Assembly (NCBI GenBank): GCA_034008185.1
Contig: CM067087.1
Span: 46,296,090 to 46,360,089 of the forward strand
Reading direction: 5' to 3'
Length of the DNA: 64,000 bases
DNA from: Gorsachius magnificus
Taxonomy: Eukaryota; Chordata; Aves; Pelecaniformes; Ardeidae
Each line of letters opens with the position of its first letter. Positions within the stretch are counted from its first letter, which is position 1. Below are positions 59,781 to 64,000 of the stretch, piece after piece. A program made the position numbers and the translations under genes. A model generated the notes under the pieces. That model was not told where the DNA came from and ran no database searches. It saw only the letters and a list, made by a program, of their open reading frames with translations.

Positions 59781-62363
59781 TGTGAGTAAACGAAGAATAT
59801 TACCCTCCCCATAAAAGAGTCCTCCTACTCAAAGACCGTGTCGTTGTATCGTATCAAAGTATGTATTTGTAATTGTAGAGTAGCTTTCAAAAAAGTGTTA
59901 AGACTTTAAAATACAGAAATAGGAAATAATTTAGGTTTTGTTGTTTTTATTTTCCTCACTTTTCTACTTAGCAGGTTTCTGTATTCTTATGGGAAAAAGG
60001 TGAAAGTAGCCATGCTAGGTGAGGCCGTTATGTGATACTCCCCAATTAGGCGATATTGAATACCTGGTTTCCTACCGTGGACTGAATATAGGGGCAGTAA
60101 ATGCAAAGTTAGCATCTTTAATGGTATATTTACCTCAGCTGGACCCTGGTTTGCTTTCACTGTATTCGTTGCAGAAATCTTTACATGTACAGCAATCTCA
60201 GTTACTGGGAGCCGGATAGCATATGTACACACTTTTTTCTTTGCAAATATTTCCAGAATCTTACTTCAGCTTCCAGTCATCTCGCTTACTTAATATCTCA
60301 TCATACTTAATTATCTGAAGCATCAATTATTTTCTGCTGCCCATTAAATACGGCTTAGTTTAGCCACTTTGTTGATGCTGTATATTTGATGCAGTATCTA
60401 TGAATGCACTTACTAAAGCCATGCTTTTACATATCTCCAATGATTAAAGGCCCAGAATCACACCCTTGCTTGGTTTGAACTGGCAAATTTTCTTGACTTG
60501 ACTGGAATTAGTTAGATTTAGAATAGCAATGAGCCTGGTCCATCCGTAGATGGGTATACGCGTATTTTCAGATGGTGCGGTGGTAATGCATATGAGACCC
60601 GCTGTGGAGTGGAATGAAAGGATCCAACATCTTACAGAAAGCTAGAGCTCTCCATTTAGTGGAGGCTGCAGTAGGCAGTCTTTCAAAGGATGCTCTAAAT
60701 GTAGCAAAACAGAGTAAAAAAATTGCCTTTCAGCAACGGAATAAACATTTGAGATCATTGTTGGAAACAGCACAGGCACTTTTGTGTTGGTACTTTATTG
60801 GTTGGTACTTTTTTTTAGTGAAGCCCGAGGATCAACATGCTGATAGCGTGTGTCTGTGTGCGCCCGTGCATATCAAGTATTTCTTAGTAATACCTTTAAA
60901 TAAAGGTATTTCAGCTTTGCTTTGGTGGTTTCAAGGTGCTAACTAAAAAGCGAAACTCGGAGTATTACAACATTTGTTCTTCTGGTACTCCAGAAGCCTA
61001 CTTTGAGTTAATCGGTGATTTTTCACAGATGACATCTAATCTATAAGTATAAATTACTTTTCACTCTTATTATGCCTTAATTGAAGTGCACCAATGTGAA
61101 ATTGCAATGGATGGAGCTGCAGCGATTCTAGCTTCAATTAACTTGGGCTGGATTTGAGGCTTTTTTCCTTTCTTTTCCTTGGACTAAGGATGCTTCTTTG
61201 ACATCTTGTATTTATTTAAATTTTTGCTAGAAAAATTAGGGGATATGCATATGAGCAGGTATTTTATAAGACTGCTCTGAAGAGATACACAGGAGTTGTA
61301 TGTATGATTTATATATTAATACGTATCTTTTATATCCTACTGTTTTGTGTAACAGCTGTACAGTCAGCAGTGGCCAAATCCCTCAGGATTCTGCTGGGGA
61401 GGAATAGTTTAATAGCAATCATTTTTTTTGGTAAATGGCAGTTACCATCTCTGTAACAGCTACCCTCATCCCATTCTTGACTTCTCTTCAGCTCCCTGCC
61501 TTTAAGACACCAAATGTGTGTTGCAGCACAGTAAAATCATTGGGAAGAGATAAAGTATCTTGCTCTATGGAACGGGAAATTCAGGCACAGCAGAAAGCAA
61601 AAATTGTACTAGGGGAGGCAGGACGCCGCGTAAGAGAGGAACAGGCGTACGGTGATGCAGTTAATTCTTAGTTACTTCACATTTTACCAGAACTGGTAGA
61701 TATTTACCAGAAAATTAGATTTGATGCCTCTGTCTAGGCATATACGCTCTTACAGATGTTGCTGGTGTTCAGTTAATAGCAATGAAACCACTGCCAGAAT
61801 CTCACTAGCACAAACCCGTGTACCAAGACAGTTGTTTGCAACATATTTTTGTTACAGACCTTTCAAAGTTTTCCCTAGTGGCTCAGGCGGTCATAAAGCA
61901 TGTTTGTGTTTGCTCTTAATTGGTTTGCTTTTCTCAGTGATCTTTGGCCCCTGAGAAGTAGTCCACAGACTTTTAGAGGCCCACAGGTATAAATTGAAAA
62001 CCTGCTATATTTCTTAGCTTCCTCACTGTTGGGCAAGTCCTTTTCTTTGGGTAAGAATAGATTGAGCATCTCTGCCATCAGAAACCCAAATGGCAGCTGC
62101 AATAACAAGCCGTGATGTATAACCAGGTGTGCTATAATTACGGTGGTGGTGCGGTGCGCTCCAACATGCCTCACTCTACAATTCAAACAGAAACTGGGTT
62201 GCTACTTTTTCTGCTTACTTTTTCTCATCAGAAGTTATTCTTACACGCAGGCGGAGATAGCCACAAATACAGTGTCTTCATTAAGACAAATATGCCTCTA
62301 GGAGTTTAAAGGGACAGAGCAAATTGTCATCTTTCTGATCGCTGTGCTACCGTTGCGTATTTT
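59781..62363. other. Non-coding unique sequence, no gene seen
   Basis: AT-rich unique DNA with a 110-codon plus-strand frame (60614-60946), a 103-codon minus-strand frame (61875-62186) and smaller ones. None has a domain and several overlap in antisense. A 22-bp palindrome lies at 60889-60910. Confidence 0.52.
60889..60910. repeat. 22-bp palindrome (10-bp arms, 2-bp centre)
   Basis: AATACCTTTA, then AA, then TAAAGGTATT. The arms are exact reverse complements. It could be a symmetric protein-binding site or chance. Confidence 0.65.
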
Positions 62364-62613
62364 ATGGCCTGAAGTTGTGCCAGGGGAGGTTTAGGTTGGA
62401 CATTGGGAAATTTTTTTTCAATTAAGGGTTTGTCAAGCACTGGAAGGGGCTGCCCAGCGAAGGGGTTGAGTCCCCATCCCTGGGGGCATTTAAAAGCCGG
62501 ACAGACGAGGTGCTTAGGGACAGGGTTTGGGGGTGGGATGGCAGGGGTAGGGTAGCAGTTGGGCTTGGTGATCTTAAAGGGCTTTTCCAACATAAAGGAT
62601 TCTACAATTCTAT
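62364..62613 (+). mobile_element. CR1 LINE 3' fragment, about 250 bp
   Basis: It starts with GGCCTGAAGTTGTGCCAGGG, runs through GGTTTAGGTTGGACATTGGG, GTCAAGCACTGGAAGGGGC and GGGGGTGGGATGGCAGGGG, and ends CCAACATAAAGGATTCTACA ATTCTA. An extra T-run near 62409-62418 and other changes distinguish it from the copy at 56143. There is no intact coding frame. Confidence 0.94.
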
Positions 62614-64000
62614 GGCAGTGAGGAAACAGATGTGGATGTGATGCAACAGGTAGGTCAAGGAGTTGGTCAACCATATAGTGCCTGTAGAGAGCATGATCGA
62701 TGGTTAATAAATATCGGTAAAAATGTTGCCAGGTATTCCTGAGGATTTGTCAAGTGATAAATTGATGGTGTGCCCCCAAATATATTTCAAAGAGCATAGT
62801 GGACACATGAATAACAGAACTCCAAGAATAACGCTGATACTGGTTAAGTAAGATTAAGCTTTGCAAAGAGACAACGGAAGAGAAGAAAGGGAGAGGAAGA
62901 AAGAAAGAAGGAAGATAGAAAAGCTTTATTTCTCAAGCTTTCTCAAAACTTATTTAAATTCCCAGTACATTTAAAGGGTCTATCTGCACTTACCAGGCTA
63001 CAGAAGTCAAATCTTGATTATTTAAGTCTCACATGTTGTTTAACTCACACATTCAAAAGTGAGAAGGCATTTGTGTGATCACTTGGTATGACCTCTACCT
63101 GTATTATATTGTTCATAAAACTTTCCTGAATTAAATCTTATCTGAACAGTGACATATTTTTAGAAAGCCTCCAGTTCTGATTTAAAAATGCAAGTGATGA
63201 CATAGTGAATGCAGTTCTTGGTAAATTGGTCCAATGGTTAATCTTTTCTATTTATTTTCAGATAAGGAGATTTGAGTTCACAGTAAATTAGCACCATAAT
63301 TTTTGATTGAAAGATTGCACTTTCAAATAGCTGCTAAGCTTCTAACTAGTGATTTGCATATACAGTTTTACATGAAGATTTCTGACTTCCCTTTCATCAG
63401 CTCATAGAATATATATTACATTGATTGGACCCTCATTGCAAATCTCAACACTGTGAAGAAGTATCAAAAATTATGGTGCTGGCCCTCTCAATGAAACTCA
63501 TAATTATGATTTTTTTATTTCTAAAATACGATTTTTTCCCTTCTAGTGAAATTAAACCCATAGTTTTGTCCACATACATATTCAAAAGTCTGAAAAACTG
63601 CATGGTATGACTGAAAACATGTACTAATATACAGCCAGAGTGACCGTTATAAAGCAAAGACAATTTCCAGGCCTAAGTTAGAAAAAGTGCTCTCTGACAT
63701 GTAAAAATCAATTAAAATGTGCTACCTAAAAAACGCTTTTGAAAGCTCAGTCTGAACTACATGTAGTTCTAAGTAGCTGCACGTATTACACAATTCATTA
63801 CATAGCACAAATTTCTCAAAATATATTGGGTAGAAAGATCTTCAGGTACCGTCTGGGCTATCCTGAGTTAACGAACTCATTTTGCCTAAATCTTGAAGGA
63901 AAATGGAAAGGTCAACGTTGATTTTTAAAGCCTTGCCCATTAAGAACATTGATATTTGTTAACTTTCCACTATAACATGTTTTCCAGGTGTGTAGCTGCT
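62614..64000. other. Non-coding sequence with a GA-rich tract
   Basis: A purine-rich (GAAA/GGAA)n-like tract spans 62867-62923. The rest is AT-rich unique DNA with frames of at most 72 codons. The window ends without a recognised feature. Confidence 0.55.
62867..62923. repeat. Purine-rich (GA/GAAA)n tract
   Basis: About 55 bases with almost only G and A on the plus strand, including GAAAGAAAGAAGGAAG. Low-complexity sequence. Confidence 0.85.

Noticed and set aside
60614..60946. 110-codon plus-strand frame
   Set aside because: No domain; it contains the palindrome at 60889-60910 and ends in AT-rich sequence. No context for a gene.
1..64000. Search by eye for tRNA, rRNA, well-known microRNAs, CRISPR arrays, endogenous retrovirus LTRs or viral gene remnants
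   Set aside because: No matching signature was recognised. Weak or highly diverged examples cannot be excluded without a profile search.

Overview
The window looks like one piece of a bird nuclear genome, from a gene-poor region that is either intergenic or inside a very long intron. The evidence is the repeats. All interspersed elements that can be recognised are 5'-truncated chicken-repeat-1 (CR1) LINE 3' ends, with the CR1 tail of short ATTCTATG/ATTCTGTG-type repeats and no poly(A). They cover only about 4% of the sequence. No Alu, L1, LTR or rRNA/tRNA sequence was recognised. The base composition is AT-rich, CpG is depleted outside a few patches, and no stretch reads like a protein-coding gene. 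A crocodilian or turtle source is not strictly excluded, but the low repeat density and the CR1 types fit a bird best.

Layout. Nine CR1 copies were found: 16981-17073 (-), 17721-18135 (-), 19001-19588 (+), 27235-27489 (+), 29600-30032 (+), 39460-39803 (+), 45401-45456 (-), 56143-56445 (+) and 62364-62613 (+). Two retain readable fragments of the C-terminal end of the CR1 reverse-transcriptase ORF (19005-19448 and 39467-39730). Poly(A)/poly(T) runs of 12-25 bases, short TG, TA, ATT and CTATT microsatellites, one 12-bp tandem triplet, one 14-bp tandem pair and two near-perfect palindromes make up the other simple structure.

Between the repeats lies unique sequence. Several blocks (about 5691-6560, 9391-9690, 13955-14440, 22481-22760, 26031-26850, 33691-34000, 47541-47900 and 59481-59780) are free of low-complexity sequence and rich in homeodomain (TAATTA), E-box, GATA or SOX-type words, or keep CpGs. 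These are the best candidates for conserved regulatory elements, but conservation cannot be measured from one sequence. A few places carry strikingly good splice-site pairs: 12559-12583, 22977-23031, 28504-28554, the acceptor at 34497, and a combined acceptor/donor at 54190/54191. They would matter if the window is transcribed, but at this length a few such matches are expected by chance.

There is no set of genes working together here, no operon, no CRISPR array and no evidence for a new molecular system. The open frames of 60-141 codons scattered through the window are treated as chance frames, or as frames inside CR1, unless stated otherwise.
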